Assembly (NCBI GenBank): GCA_949316235.1
Contig: OX438745.1
Span: forward strand, 6,825,001-6,889,000
Direction: 5' to 3'
DNA length: 64,000 bases
From: Oegoconia quadripuncta
Taxonomy: Eukaryota > Arthropoda > Insecta > Lepidoptera > Autostichidae
The stretch's first letter is position 1. Each line of letters opens with the position of its first letter. The position numbers were made by a program, and so were the translations under genes. Under the pieces are notes generated by a model. That model was not told the origin of the DNA. It searched no databases and saw only the letters and a program-made list of their open reading frames with translations. This document shows, in pieces, positions 42,815-54,215 of this stretch.

Positions 42815-45195
42815 AAAAAAGTCATCCGGTATATACTGCCACGACAGCTGCAGCTATTAAGAGATTGCTCGGCGTGCAGCCGCAACACTGGATCTCCATG
42901 AGGAGTACCTACCACATATTTTTTATTTATATTTATTTCTTTCTTATTCTTTCTTATTTATTTCTTTTTCACTTTTATTTTAAATTATTGTTTGGTCATA
43001 GAAAAAAGTTGTATGACAGCCATTACATACTTGACAGTTGCATGAACTAATAATATAGTCTCTTCATGTCGCTTCCAATAGCTCTACATCGTTGTCAGTA
43101 ACGAGTTTTACGCTGTCCAAACAAGGGCTCTCTGTCGGGCCGGCGCCATGTTGGATCTGTAACAAATGTCGCCATATAGAAAATAAAGACGTAGGTACCG
43201 TCTACGTTCGCAAAACAACCAAACGATCGGACATTGTATTTTGTACTATTTACTTGTGCCATCGGTGTATTAGCAGGTTATACGAACACGAGTAGGTATT
43301 AAAATTTATAATGTTAGGATTTTTCGGGTTCCGTCCCAAAAAAGAAAACGAATCGGTGTGTCAGTCCCAGTATGTTATTTGCGTTACGGCTAAAGATATG
43401 TCTTATTTGGCATTGATATACACAATAGGGTTTGTTAAAACCAACTAAATTCAAATATCTCATAAATGTATTGAGATGCCATTGTTAAGATATTAATTTC
43501 CTTAAACTTATCTCTAAGAGACAATTTATGATAGCCACGGGACATCCACTGCTGAATACACACGCCTTTCCCATAGATATCTAAAGCGAGTTGGAAGCGG
43601 AATATTTATATACCTGAATAAAATTTGCATATACGTAGCTTACAGAAGTACACTTACATAAAACATCAAATAACCAAATAGACTCTAGAACGAGACGACA
43701 ACAGAAATCGCTTCTTTGTACTTTTTTGCCTCTTTCTACTCACAGCAACTTTATATTTTCCACCATCTTTTTGTCTCCTACTCCTTATTCAATTGAAATA
43801 GGGACGAAAATGTGGGAAAAATCATACTTTAAGATTCATTCAGTATTAGAAGTGGCAGTGGTGCGAGTTTTCCGGGCGAAATTGGAAAAATATTCCCATT
43901 TTCACAATGGCGGCAGCGGGCTCCGCCAATTTGAATATAGATTAGAAAATGTGACGACGTGCACTCTAATATGTTTTTCTTAGTGCTGGGAAAATTATTT
44001 CATATTATCGATGCAAATTCTTCTTTATTTTTCCTAAGTATTCTCCGTCTGCGATGAATTATAGTTATCTATTTAATAATAAGAATTTACCAACAAAATA
44101 AATTTGGAAATAAATATATAATTATAAAGTGGAAACAATATTACTTAGTACAAAATTTGTGACCGCTTGAACGGTAAATACGGGTAGTGTACTTCTACCA
44201 GCACCCAAAATTATAAAAGTTGTATTTCATAAAAAATATATAAAGAGAACAGAAAACGAGAGCACAGGATTTCTTGAGTCGCTTCTTCTACAAAATGATT
44301 TCCTTTTCCGACGTACTGTACTGTACACGAACTGTAGTAAGTGATAGCTGAAAATCGCTAATCGATTGCTCGTCCTATAATCATTAATCCACTGAGCTAT
44401 GACTGTTGCACATAATATTATGCCCACATAATGAACAAGTAATTTTATTGTTATAGTTTTCATGTATGTATGTTTCTTGTTTGTTAATATTGTGTTGTAT
44501 ATTAGTTGATTTCTTGTATGTGTACCAGTTTATGCAAAAAACATATTACTAACATAAAAAAAAAAAAATACGCCCCGAATACAAAACCTCTTCCTTCCTT
44601 TTTTGAAGTCGGTTAATAAAATACATAATCCCTATGATTATTTCCTATGGGTTTTAATTGACATTCAATACATGATATCATGTATCTTACGTTAAAATAA
44701 TTGAATTTTGAAGTTTGCTAATAAGTTTATTGCGAGTAAGTGTTAAGTAGTAATTAGTACCTAATCCGTCTCTATCTATTCTACACATCTAAAAACATTT
44801 TAGAAATGCTTATTATGTTTATAAATTACTATTAACGCTTTATATAAGACATCGATAGATTAACACGTAAGTTTAAATACCTATGGACATCACTACGCAC
44901 ATGCGGTGGGTAGGTATTTCAGTGGTAATGGATTTCCTGGCCCGCCCACTGGATGGTCGTTCTGCTATTTTCGCATACGCAAATAAAATCCGTGGATTGC
45001 GGCAATTTATAGGTAAATTCGAACTCTTATTTACGTGCGAATAACTACACTTGGGGGTTATGTGGCTATCTCGTTAGGCTATCGATTCGGCTTTGGTTCT
45101 TATATAAAACTTCCATAGTGCATGGACAAATAAATGGAATATAGTTATCCCAATATTTCATATTATTTATTTAGTAGGCTTTTATTATTAAATCG
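42815..45195. other. Intergenic sequence, no gene seen
   Basis: Includes a repeat Q scrap at 43535-43590 (GGGACATCCACTGCTGAATA). Frames at 43092-43295 and 43726-43983 have no recognisable domain. Frame 43092-43295 contains several Cys (CWICNKCRH, CHRCISRLYEHE), which is noted but not enough to call a zinc-binding protein. Confidence 0.35.
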
Positions 45196-45199
45196 ATTC

Positions 45200-45345
45200 A
45201 CCATCATCATCATATCAGCCGAAAGACGTCCACTGCTGGACAAAGGATTTCCTCAAGGATCTCCACAACGATCGGTCCTGCGCTGCCCGCATCCATCAAC
45301 TTCCCGTGATCTTTACCAAATTGTCGGTCCATGTCGGTAAGGTAG
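45200..45345 (+). repeat. Repeat Q copy
   Basis: CACCATCATCATCATATCAG, ACGTCCACTGCTGGACAAAG, TCCACAACGATCGGTCCTGC and GCTGCCCGCATCCATCAACT form the block order of a common lepidopteran LINE-derived repeat. Shorter pieces occur at 40.7, 43.5 and 56.9 kb. Confidence 0.65.
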
Positions 45346-45404
45346 CTTTTCTAAGCGTTCTATCACCATCATAGTTCTCTACTCGAGGGAATTCAAATTT
45401 ATAT

Positions 45405-45772
45405 GGACGTGTGGTTTCCGGCAGTTAGAATAGAACCACCCCATTATATAATACAATACAAAGCACTGCACTGCACTGCACTGCACTGCACTGCACTGCA
45501 CTGCAATGCAATGCAATGCAATGCAATGAAAGGAAATGCAAGGAAATGCAATGCAATGCAAGGAAATGCAATGCAATGCAATGCAATGAAAGGAAATGCA
45601 AGGAAATGCAATGCAAGGAAATGCAATGCAACACAATACAAATACTCTTTATCGCGCAAAATAATTTACAATATTTTTTGATGATAACAATAGAACACAA
45701 TTAGGCGTTCATATCTCTTCCAGACAACTCACACCTATCACATCCCGTGGGTGTCGGATAAGGCGACTAAAA
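45405..45772 (+). repeat. Repeat E copy split by a microsatellite-bearing insertion
   Basis: E starts at GACGTGTGGTTTCCGGCAGT and AATAGAACCACCCC (to ~45442). It resumes at ~45743 with TCCCGTGGGTGTCGGATAAG and GCGACTAA. The ~300 bases between are foreign and contain the pentanucleotide array plus AAATACTCTTTATCGCGCAA, which resembles an inverted retroelement tail. Confidence 0.6.
45464..45632. repeat. Pentanucleotide array (CTGCA)n / (ATGCA)n with 60-bp higher-order period
   Basis: About eight units of ACTGC pass into AATGC units punctuated by AAGGA units. ATGCAATGAAAGGAAATGCA occurs at 45521 and again at 45581, giving a higher-order period of exactly 60 bases. The array is open in several frames on both strands only because the unit contains no stop. 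It is not a gene. Confidence 0.95.
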
Positions 45773-45959
45773 TAATAAACCCAAGCAAATTGTAAACTGT
45801 CCTCAAAATGCATAGTCAAGAGAAGCCGATTCATACTAATATCTTATTTTTATTTAATTAATCATTTTAGAACAGAGGACATATTAATGAAAGATATAAC
45901 CAAAAACATATTAAAAAGGAGATAAAAAAAGAAGGGCTATTGGAACATATGTTCACGTC

Positions 45960-46317
45960 AAGTGATAGAACACATTTTCCAGGTCACTGCTTTGAGGCAT
46001 TGTACCCAGAAGGCGAGAGGCGTTGCCACATTGTATGGCCAGATTTAAACGCTGGCCCAGGTAGCTGCCAGGCCTCTGATCCCTCGATACTTCTACCAGG
46101 CGCGACGTCAGCTCTTTGAAGAGCTGATGCGCCCTCGGTCCCCACGGGCCCATGGTATCTATCTCAAAGGGCAGAAACGTAGCCCTGTCCCATAGGGCTG
46201 CGTATTTCCGCCTCTTGAGGTTTTCCGCAGTGACTGCCGCGGCTTCTGCACTTCTCGAGGTGGAGGCTAAATGGGAGCGTGTCGAGCAAAGTAGCATCCC
46301 ATAGTAGTGGACTCCCA
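45960..46317 (-). pseudogene. LINE-like C-terminal fragment
   Basis: The best-preserved of four related fragments. Minus-strand residues in order: AENLKRRKYAALWDRATFLP, FEIDTMGPWGPRAHQLFKEL, TSRLVEVSRDQRPGSYLGQR and NLAIQCGNASRLLGTMPQS. The preceding TRSHLASTSRSAEAAAVTAE matches what normally lies just upstream in such polyproteins. Its 5' side is cut exactly where the A tail of a SINE-A begins (46318). It is a non-functional remnant. Confidence 0.7.
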
Positions 46318-46625
46318 TTTTTTTTTATGCACGACGGGTTCGTTCTTCACCTCAATCACACCTGATATTAAGAGAAGATGAGGTCTAAGGAAGAAGCGTA
46401 CTAACCCGGAAAGCCCAACACATTTGGGAGACTGGCTATCTTTTCTGTAACAACCGGAACACAACAATGCTATTAACATTGCTGCTTGGCGGCAGATTTA
46501 GATAAGATGGTTGTAGCTAGCCAGGCGGTCATTTAAAATGCCCTACCACCATCCAAACCGAGGATCGAACCCGCGACCTCCGAATCGTAAACCCAATGTT
46601 GTTTACATTGAGCCACGGAGGCGGT
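46318..46625 (-). repeat. SINE-A copy, near full length
   Basis: The T run at 46318-46326 is followed by ATGCACGACGGGTTCGTTCT. The full body and head end in GAGCCACGGAGGCGGT. About 25 bases around ACTTAAACATGTACCCC are deleted (ATCCAAACCGAGGATCGAAC). Confidence 0.9.
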
Positions 46626-46937
46626 AATATCTAACTTATCATTAAGTAAAAATATCACAAGTATATCAGTATGAGAAGTAGGTAACTAATGGCAGTGTAA
46701 AAAGAAGAACACTTTTTTATTCCCAGATCCGGTAAGAGATATCCGCTGTCGCTAAGTACTTAGGTTGTTACTTAACAATTCTGTCACTAAGCAGGTGGTG
46801 ATTTTTTTGATGTTTTTTTTTTCGTCGGAATGATAGTGTTTTATTGCCACTTTAACGTGATGTGATTTTTTTTCATTATGAATACCTACTCTAGATACTT
46901 ACATATTAATATTGAAATATACTGAATGATTTTTTTT

Positions 46938-46995
46938 ACCGTAAGGAAAAAAATAGGGCATATTAGGTAATTAACTATCTGTGAACGGGCAAAGG
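46938..46995. mobile_element. MITE-J fragment (one end)
   Basis: TTACCGTAAGGAAAAAAATA followed by GGGCATATTAGGTAATTAAC is a single MITE-J end. The opposite arm is not found nearby. Confidence 0.6.
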
Positions 46996-47022
46996 CAATT
47001 GGGGAAAACTATGTATACAATC

Positions 47023-47235
47023 TTCACGTCGTTTGTGTGATGAATACGGACATGTTTACACCCGAGTTATGGATGTTTTCATTTATAATAAGTATTTATT
47101 TACAAAAAAAATGTATTTATGTAGTATATCAACCATCTGGTATCCACAACACAAGCCTATAGTTGCTTACTGTGGAACTAGATGGCGCTGTGTGTATGTC
47201 TTAAGGATATTTATTATTTATTTATTATTATTTAT
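47023..47235 (+). repeat. SINE-C copy, head-truncated
   Basis: GTTTGTGTGATGAATACGGA, CCCGAGTTATGGATGTTTTC, CAACCATCTGGTATCCACAA and AACTAGATGGCGCTGTGTGT are in SINE-C order, ending in a TTATTTATT-type tail. The tRNA-like head is missing. Confidence 0.85.
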
Positions 47236-47440
47236 TATCAATCTTGCGTCGAGGAGAGTCTCAAGTAGATGTCAACTGTAACTTTTATGTGTAACTTTGG
47301 AATTTTTGTAAATGAGTATTACCCATTGTAAAAACAGGCGAAGTGCGTGTTGGGGCACGCGCAGTGTAAGGTTCCGTAGTTGCTGATATTAATATGTGGA
47401 CTTAGAAAGGGACTTTTCGTAGTTTCATAAATAATTTTCC

Positions 47441-47767
47441 GACAGCGTCGGTGGCTCAGCGGTTAAGACGCGGTCTCCCAATTTGGGAAGTTCGAGTTAG
47501 ATTCCCAGGCAGGCCATGTACCAATGAGTTTTTAAATTTAATTTAATTACTTATGTGCATTTATCCGACTGCTCTTAAACGGTGAAGGAAAGCATCGCGA
47601 GGAAACCTGCATGTCTGAGAAATAAAAATTCTAAGGCATGTGAAATCCCCAACCCGCTCTGGGCCAGCGCGGTGGACTATGGCCCATACTCCCTCATTTA
47701 CGAGGGACGATCTATATGTGTTGTTTAGTGCAGTGCAGTGGGATGTTTACGGGCTGATGATGATGAA
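47441..47767 (+). repeat. SINE-D copy, full length
   Basis: GACAGCGTCGGTGGCTCAGC begins the head. Box B GTTAGATTCCCAGGCAGGCC is mutated in one base. GTGCATTTATCCGACTGCTC, CCCCAACCCGCTCTGGGCCA and TTTACGAGGGACGATCTATA follow, with a GCTGATGATGATGAAA tail. Confidence 0.88.
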
Positions 47768-47989
47768 ATAATTTTCAACGGAAAGTTTATTTATTAAGTT
47801 TTAAAAAACTTGAAAAGCTTACTTAGCTGTAATAGGTTTCCTTTTAACTTCGTGATATTTTTGCACGCATCCAAAAACAATCGTTTACACCTTGACTCGA
47901 AAAACTGTTAAACATAATCTGTATTAATTTTGAACGACCTATCCAACGTTATCCAACATGTACAAAAATAAAAAAGTTATCCCCCTTTT

Positions 47990-48316
47990 TTTATCGAAAA
48001 AAATAGGGCACATTGGGTAAGTGAAATAGAAGTTATTGGCGTAGATAGTTTTTTTTTTTTTTCAAAAACGCATGCGCCATCGGTAGTGTGATATGCAACT
48101 GGCGGGATTCGATATGCGAAATATATTTGTAACTGATATTTTCTCCAAATTTTCTTTCTTTATTTATTTAATTTAATGATGTAATTATGTGGAATAGGCT
48201 ACAAACGAGACCGTCAAATGACACAATTAATGATTTATTCGATGATGGTTTAAAAAAAAACTAACTATGCTACCTTGTAGGCTAATATGCCCTATTTTTT
48301 CCTTACGGTAAAAATA
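47990..48316. mobile_element. MITE-J copy
   Basis: The left end AAAATAGGGCACATTGGGTA then AGTGAAATAGAAGTTATTGG pairs with the right end GTAGGCTAATATGCCCTATT then TTTTCCTTACGGTAAAAA. The centre holds ACGCATGCGCCATCGG and AACTGGCGGGATTCG, as in the 42.6-kb copy, plus ~90 extra bases. Confidence 0.75.
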
Positions 48317-48714
48317 CTAATCCGGTATATATATATTTCTTTTAAGATTATATTTTATAACTTTGTGGGCGTGATTAATGTGTTTAGCCATTCCAAATTA
48401 CAGCTTTCTAATACTAGCCTATCTCCGAGCTAGGCCGCGGACAGACAGACATGGCGAAACGCCCTTCCTTGTTGACTGCGGAACCCTAGAAATAGGCAAA
48501 TGTTTAATTAAATCTATACCTCGGGATATCTGAATACCCACGTCGGTTCACAGAGGCAGCGCACCTCTTCACTCAAGTAAACATCGGCTTTTTTCATGAG
48601 CACCCCGTGACTTTCTCCTATCCTATTACTGGGCTACTTCAAAAGCGATCTCCTAAGTAGTGTATTCAAAATTTTATTATAATAGTAAACTGCAAAAAAT
48701 CCAATTATGGTCTA
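48317..48714. other. No recognised feature
   Basis: Unique sequence with a GGACAGACAGACATGGCGAA stretch near 48440. No coding frame is supported. Confidence 0.35.
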
Positions 48715-49105
48715 ATATTAGAAATGCGAAAGTTTTGATGCTTGCTTGTTTAGTTGTTTATTGCTCAATCATGCGATACGGATGAACGGAATTGGATGAA
48801 ATTTGGTATATAGGTAGAATATATACCCTGGATTAAAACATAAGGCTATTTTTAATCGCAATAAAGTAAGTTCCCATGGGATTAACAAATTAAAGTTATT
48901 CTAAAAGCTACCTAGTTAATATATAAACTAGCCTATCCCGCTAGAACTGCTCACTTTATCGGGATAAAAACTATTCTATTTTATCCAGATATTCAACCTA
49001 TACACCAAATTTCATCCAAATCGGTTCATCCGTTTCGCCGTGATTGAGCAACACACCTACAAACAAATAAACACACGAACTTTTACATTTATAATATTAG
49101 TTAAA
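48715..49105. repeat. Repeat R, two facing copies
   Basis: 48715-48850 is one copy (AGAAATGCGAAAGTTTTGAT, GGATGAACGGAATTGGATGA, ATTTGGTATATAGGTAGAAT). 48940-49105 is another in opposite orientation (CACTTTATCGGGATAAAAAC, CACCAAATTTCATCCAAATC, CCGTGATTGAGCAACACACC). Confidence 0.65.
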
Positions 49106-49470
49106 TAAAGAAAGTATTTACAAATTATAGATAGTAACACGAAACAATTATTTTAAATCTGATTTCATTAACCTGATATAATTAGTATCATTATATTCAT
49201 AAAGAAAACATGAAATCATCCAAAAATGGAACAAAAATCCAATTACACGTGGTACCATTTTAAATCGTATTGTTGCCTAATTTGGTAATAAGGGTTTAAG
49301 TCACAGATGTACAAATATTAGCAGACCGAGCATAAGAATTAAATAGTGTAGCCTGTTTCCATTCAACAGTAATTAGCTACGGTTAGGCTTTGAAGGATCA
49401 GGAAATGTCTAGGAATGGATTCTAATTATTATTTTTTTCTAAATACCCTAAACTAATCCAGAGTATAATA
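49106..49470. other. No recognised feature
   Basis: Unique AT-rich sequence. Confidence 0.35.
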
Positions 49471-49474
49471 AATA

Positions 49475-49740
49475 AATAAATAATAAATGTCTTTGCACAA
49501 ACACACAGCGCCATCTAGTTCCACACTAAGCAACTAGGCTTGTTTATAGATACCAGATGGTTGATAAACTACACAAGTACATTTTTTTGTAAATAAATAC
49601 ATGTATAAATGAAAAACATCCATAACTCGGGAACACATGTCTGTATTCATTATAAAAACACATGCCCCTAGCGGGATTCAAACCCGCGACCATTTGGTAT
49701 AGTAGCAGAGTGTCTAACCACTACACCAAACAGGTCGTTT
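49475..49740 (-). repeat. SINE-C copy, near full length
   Basis: In minus orientation the head CGACCTGTTTGGTGTAGTGG and TTAGACACTCTGCTACTATA precede box B GGTTTGAATCCCGCTAGGGG. The body and an AATAAATAAATAATAAATG tail (on the plus strand near 49470-49490) follow. Confidence 0.88.
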
Positions 49741-49788
49741 ACCACTACACCATTTGCCTTGTCAGATTACGACTTCGTAAGTATAATA

Positions 49789-50000
49789 CAGGGTGAAATT
49801 TAATTAGTATAATTACAGTTTATTGGTGACTCCATTCCTGATTACGAACAGCTTTCTCCAAGGAACCATAGTTGAATCCGATCAAAAAAATTTCGATTAC
49901 CCATATATAAAATAAACCATTCTGAATTTTCGACTGAATTCGACTATAGTTCCCAGTGAAAAGTTGTTCGTAATCAGGAGGGAAGTCACCAGCCTAAAGT
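49789..50000 (+). mobile_element. MITE-F copy, right end missing
   Basis: Begins CAGGGTGAAATTTAATTAGT and includes CTCCATTCCTGATTACGAAC, then GATTACCCATATA, then CAGTGAAAAGTTGTTCGTAA. The terminal GGGAATTACACGAATTCAAA of other copies is absent, and sequence after ~50000 is not MITE-F. Confidence 0.75.
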
Positions 50001-51465
50001 TGTTAGATTTCCTCCTGTTGAATGAGCTTGCAATCTGGTGCGCCTTGAAGCCAAACATGAGCTCACATTGCTTATACCAGTGCTCCGTTATATATAATAC
50101 ATCAGTTTTAGTGCAGCTTATGAACAGCTCCACCTCTAATTCTTTGCCACTCATACTATTTATTATAATATTTTGGTGTACCAGATTAATACAGTTTTGA
50201 ATTTAGATAGATGTAAAAAAGGCCCCAAAATTGGGGAGTGGCAACACTTTTATACATTTTTTTTTCACACATATTTTTTATAATGCCCGAGGTATAGTCT
50301 CTGATGTCTTATGATTTTATTTAAATTCTTTGGAATACTGTTCAAGGATTTATTAATAATAAATGGCTGCCCAATAGAGGCGCCTGTTGGGTCAGTCACT
50401 AAAGTGAGTGAATTTAAAATAAAATAACGTTAATTGTCTCTTAAAATATTTAGGAAGATAATAATTATCTCCTGTCACATAAAAATATCTGGAACTAATA
50501 AATTTATTAGTGTCAAATAAGCAAATGAAATGTAATTTGAATTATGTTCGAAGTCATCGGTATTTTTTATTAAAACTCTGGCTAAATGGAAATGCAAACA
50601 ATCAAACCTTATGAGCATTTTTTTAATTATTCAACTGTGAAAAATATTTTTTGTATTTTTTATTGACATTTCCCCCGTCGTCCTATAAAAATTATCAAAG
50701 TTGTATTCTCTTTAAAAGTGTTCGACACTATCTTTTTTGATATAATTGTACACAATTGTGGCACCAGACATACAGTTATTAAGTATTACCTGCCTTATAT
50801 AATGGCTAAGTCACAAACCCATTTCTTTATACAACTACATCACTAATCACTATGTTATGTTTTTTGCCGGCATACTGAGAGGAGGTAGGTATGTCTAGTC
50901 TTTTATTCATATGGCTCCTCCATCAGTATTATGGAGCCATTTGTCTGAAGCACAGTTAAAATATACTTTTTAAACTTATATCAAAGTAATAGGAGTCCAT
51001 TGAGAAGTTAGCAGCTGATGCTTATAACACAAGTATTTTAATGCTTAGCATGGGCATCAGCTGGGAACATACTTTTAGAAATTCTAATGAATGTTACAAA
51101 ATTTTATTATTATTTCATAATACTGTAGGTCTCAATTGGTAAATTGTACAAACGGGTCGTTTGTGTTAAACAAAAATTATATTTATATCCTGCTACTATT
51201 GATAAGTCTGTGGTTTAAGTAAAGTACTCAACATTCAACCCAGAGCAAGCATCGATTAGCAGTAAAAATATATGATCGCGACTTAATTAGGTACATGAAT
51301 TGCCATTTCTCAGTTCCTTATTTGACATAATGAAGTTATTAAAAACTCATGGAATGCTTTAAGCATCATAAAAGTCGGGATAATTGAGACGTTCGCCTTC
51401 ACTACGTAAAAACAATGTCCGTCTATGTGTTTCTCTCATTATATTCGGTTTCCGCTTTACGATTT
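50001..51465. other. Unique AT-rich sequence
   Basis: About 1.5 kb without recognised repeats or coding frames. The overlapping frames at 49897-50200 begin in or near the MITE-F and show no domain. Confidence 0.35.
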
Positions 51466-51470
51466 TCACT

Positions 51471-51804
51471 TTTTTTTTTTATGCACGACGGGTTTGTACT
51501 TGACCTCAATCACACCTGATGTTAAGTGAAGATGAGGTCGAAGGTGGAAGCGTACTGACCCGGAAACCCCAACACATTTGGGGGACTGGCTATCTTATCT
51601 CTGACAACCGGAACACAATAATGCTATTAACATTGCTGTTTGGCGGCAGATTTAGATAAGATGGTGGTAGCTAGCCAGGCGGACATTTAAAATGCCCTAC
51701 CACCAACCAAACCGAGTACTTAAACATGTACCCCGCTGGGGATCGAACACGCGACCTCCGAATCGTAAACCCAATGTTGTTTACATTGAGCCACGGAGGC
51801 GGTT
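51471..51804 (-). repeat. SINE-A copy, full length (reference copy)
   Basis: At 334 bp this is the most complete SINE-A here. The head AACCGCCTCCGTGGCTCAAT is at 51804. Box B is GGTTCGATCCCC with one change (CGTGTTCGATCC), followed by AGTACTCGGTTTGGTTGGTG, AAATGTCCGCCTGGCTAGCT, GAGATAAGATAGCCAGTCCC and CACCTTCGACCTCATCTTCA. It ends with AAACCCGTCGTGCAT and an 11-base A tail. Confidence 0.93.
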
Positions 51805-51941
51805 AACTTAATACACTATTTTGATGTTACCGTGAAAAGTGATGTGTATCGATGGGAAACCATTGGTTTTGAATTATAATATGCGCAGCTGAATTATAAT
51901 ATAACTTAAAACATATTTATTGTGCACAAAAATATTACATA

Positions 51942-52365
51942 TTGGGTCTTTACCTATGAAATTGGAGTTTTATTACTTCGTTAATCATATGTACCAATTC
52001 CTGCGATTTTCAAAGCTATATCCAAATTTGTTTTTTATTTGGAAAATGGAATATTATTTCAAGGTTTCACATGAAATATTTTTTTTAATTTCTGGGCTAA
52101 ATCACATTATAAAAAAAATTTGAACAGAGCTCTTTTCATGTGTTTCCCATAATCATTTCTTAGATTCGCTGAAACTTTTATAAAGCGGTTACTTTTAAAA
52201 ATTAACACTGCCAATACTTAACTTAATGTTATCCGATAATACACACAAAGTTTAGCTAAATTTGGATTTGCCGTTCCCAAAAAAAAAATCAAAATGTTTG
52301 TATGGAGAAAACAGTCTTAATGAAATTCTTCATACAAAACGCCAATTCCATAGGTAAGGACCTAA
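51942..52365 (+). mobile_element. MITE-G copy, intact, with TA target duplication
   Basis: The ends TTGGGTCTTTACCTATGAAA and GCCAATTCCATAGGTAAGGA then CCTAA form a ~30-bp imperfect terminal inverted repeat. TA flanks both sides (51940-51941 and 52366-52367), the signature of Tc1/mariner insertion. 424 bp, no coding capacity. Partial copies are at 30.4 and 34.5 kb. Confidence 0.85.
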
Positions 52366-52544
52366 TATCAATGCAGTCCTGGCTCCTGAACTATAGACCT
52401 ATATGTCAGGAGACAGTTCCTCTCCACACAGAGTGATAATTAATTTGTGCTAATGCCTTTAGAGGATTAACTTATACAAAAGAAGGTACAAATTAAAGTG
52501 TTCCAACAGGTTAGGTTATTATGTAATAATATGTAATGTAAACC

Positions 52545-52670
52545 ATTCTTTATTGCAAATAAACACAAAAGATACATGTGTCAGATACAAAGATACAAAG
52601 GTGAGCTTATCTCTAAGAGAGATCTCTTCCAGCCAACCCTATAAGCGGTATGTAATGCTTAAGATACTTT
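52545..52670 (-). repeat. LINE 3'-end fragment
   Basis: AACCATTCTTTATTGCAAAT, AAAGGTGAGCTTATCTCTAA and GAGAGATCTCTTCCAGCCAA are the reverse complement of the 3' UTR-like block at 41.3 kb. Confidence 0.6.
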
Positions 52671-52825
52671 TTCACTTTAACAAGCTGATTCGATTAAGTT
52701 CTGTGGAAGACTAGCAACTTTAATCTAAGCTGCTAACAATAGATAACTACCTAGAGATATAAAGTATGTATTGTATATGTGTGGGTATGTACTTAAATGC
52801 GTTTCATTCAATACCGTACAGTCCA

Positions 52826-52920
52826 TCGCATCCATCAGCCTTACTCGTCTCCACTATTGGGACACAGTCTCCATTCACAGGGAGATAGTTATGGGCCATA
52901 ATCCACTATGCGGGCCCCAG
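52826..52920 (+). repeat. Repeat P fragment
   Basis: CCATCAGCCTTACTCGTCTC, CACTATTGGGACACAGTCTC and CACTATGCGGGCCCCAGTG are P-type blocks from the left half of the repeat. Confidence 0.5.
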
Positions 52921-53654
52921 TGAATATCGATATTGATTAAAACCTTAGTTATATAACACATTTAAGTATATCCTATATAGGCTCTTGATGTAATATGTGT
53001 ATATGAGTGAAACACAAATTGACAAATACATTTTTAATATTATAAAAAAAACGCTATTGTTTAAAATTGGCAACACCAAAACTAAAATAGTTAATGCACA
53101 ATGCAGGCGAGATACTCGTATACTAGTTCATTATAAAGTTGATTGCATAAGAGACAATAAACCGCCGGCGATAGGATGCGCAGTCATTATGAAGTCGTCT
53201 AGTAATGAATGATGTTGAGGGTGCTTGTTATCTGTGTGCAAGCGCCTTTAGCGCCACCAAATGGCTTTGATCTCGCCGGTGCGGGCGGGATGCACACATA
53301 TGGAAAGACATTTTAATTTTATTATTTTACAAAACACCACTACACTGACGATAAACAGTCTAATCATTATTATTATACCGACTCAGAATTGATGCTCCTA
53401 TTGTAATAACATAAATAGTAGTTACTTAAATGACTAGGTACTAACGAGTACCAATGCAACACTTTCGCTTCCTATCAATCTGTATTAAGTACTAATTACT
53501 GCCTGCTTTTTGAAAATCATCTATTCTATATACTGTTGTAATGCCCACACATCAAGCGTATCATGGCCGTACGATGGCCCACCTATACCACATACGGTCC
53601 AAATGTTGAAGTTCACGTCTGATGTACATTCGACTGTACTAGATCTCTGTTTAT

Positions 53655-53775
53655 TTATTTAACACTTTATTGCATATACGCATGTGCAATAAACATAAAG
53701 GAACCAGGACAATATTAAAAATACACAAAAGGCGAGCTTATCTCTAAACGATTCAGATTCCAGCAAATCTCAGTA
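53655..53775 (-). repeat. LINE 3'-end fragment
   Basis: AACACTTTATTGCATATACG and AAAAGGCGAGCTTATCTCTA match the LINE-tail blocks at 41.3 and 52.6 kb on the reverse strand. Confidence 0.6.
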
Positions 53776-53989
53776 AGGAGACATTTGAAGAGTAGCTAAT
53801 AGACAGAGATTACTTACAAAATAGAAAAATAATTTAACAAGACTCTGATCAACCCAATGACCATTATTTATGAAAAAAAAAATCATTTATTTGACGTCAA
53901 CGTCAAATTAAAACGACTACAATTATTTTGCAATCCTTAAAAAATAAAATATCGAAACTAATATACCTTATGAATATAAGGTATTATTT

Positions 53990-54215
53990 TAAAATAACAA
54001 GCATAATTTCTATGTTTGGATTATTATCTTTTCAGGAAAAAACATCTATAGACTTGTACGTTTTAACCGCTATTGGCTCACCCCCTGTCACGTCTACATT
54101 TTTGTATATTTCGAAAGGTAATTTAAAGGTTGTTTCAAGCATTTTTAATATTTGGAATACCCAAACGGTAATGTTCTGGGATATCTCTGACCTCCCCATT
54201 TGGGATATAGGTTAC
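53990..54215 (+). repeat. Repeat E copy, 5' part missing
   Basis: AAAAAACATCTATAGACTTG, TATTGGCTCACCCCCTGTCA, ATTTCGAAAGGTAATTTAAA and CTCCCCATTTGGGATATAGG are in E order. The GTGTGGTTTCGGCAC start is absent. Confidence 0.8.

Noticed and set aside
43092..43295. Cys-rich small protein, possible zinc finger
   Set aside because: A few CxxC pairs in a 67-codon frame with no homologue recognised, no splice context and ordinary intergenic surroundings.
45379..45704. Five overlapping Cys/Leu/His-rich open frames
   Set aside because: All come from the pentanucleotide array, which is open in many frames. There is no start, splice or domain support.
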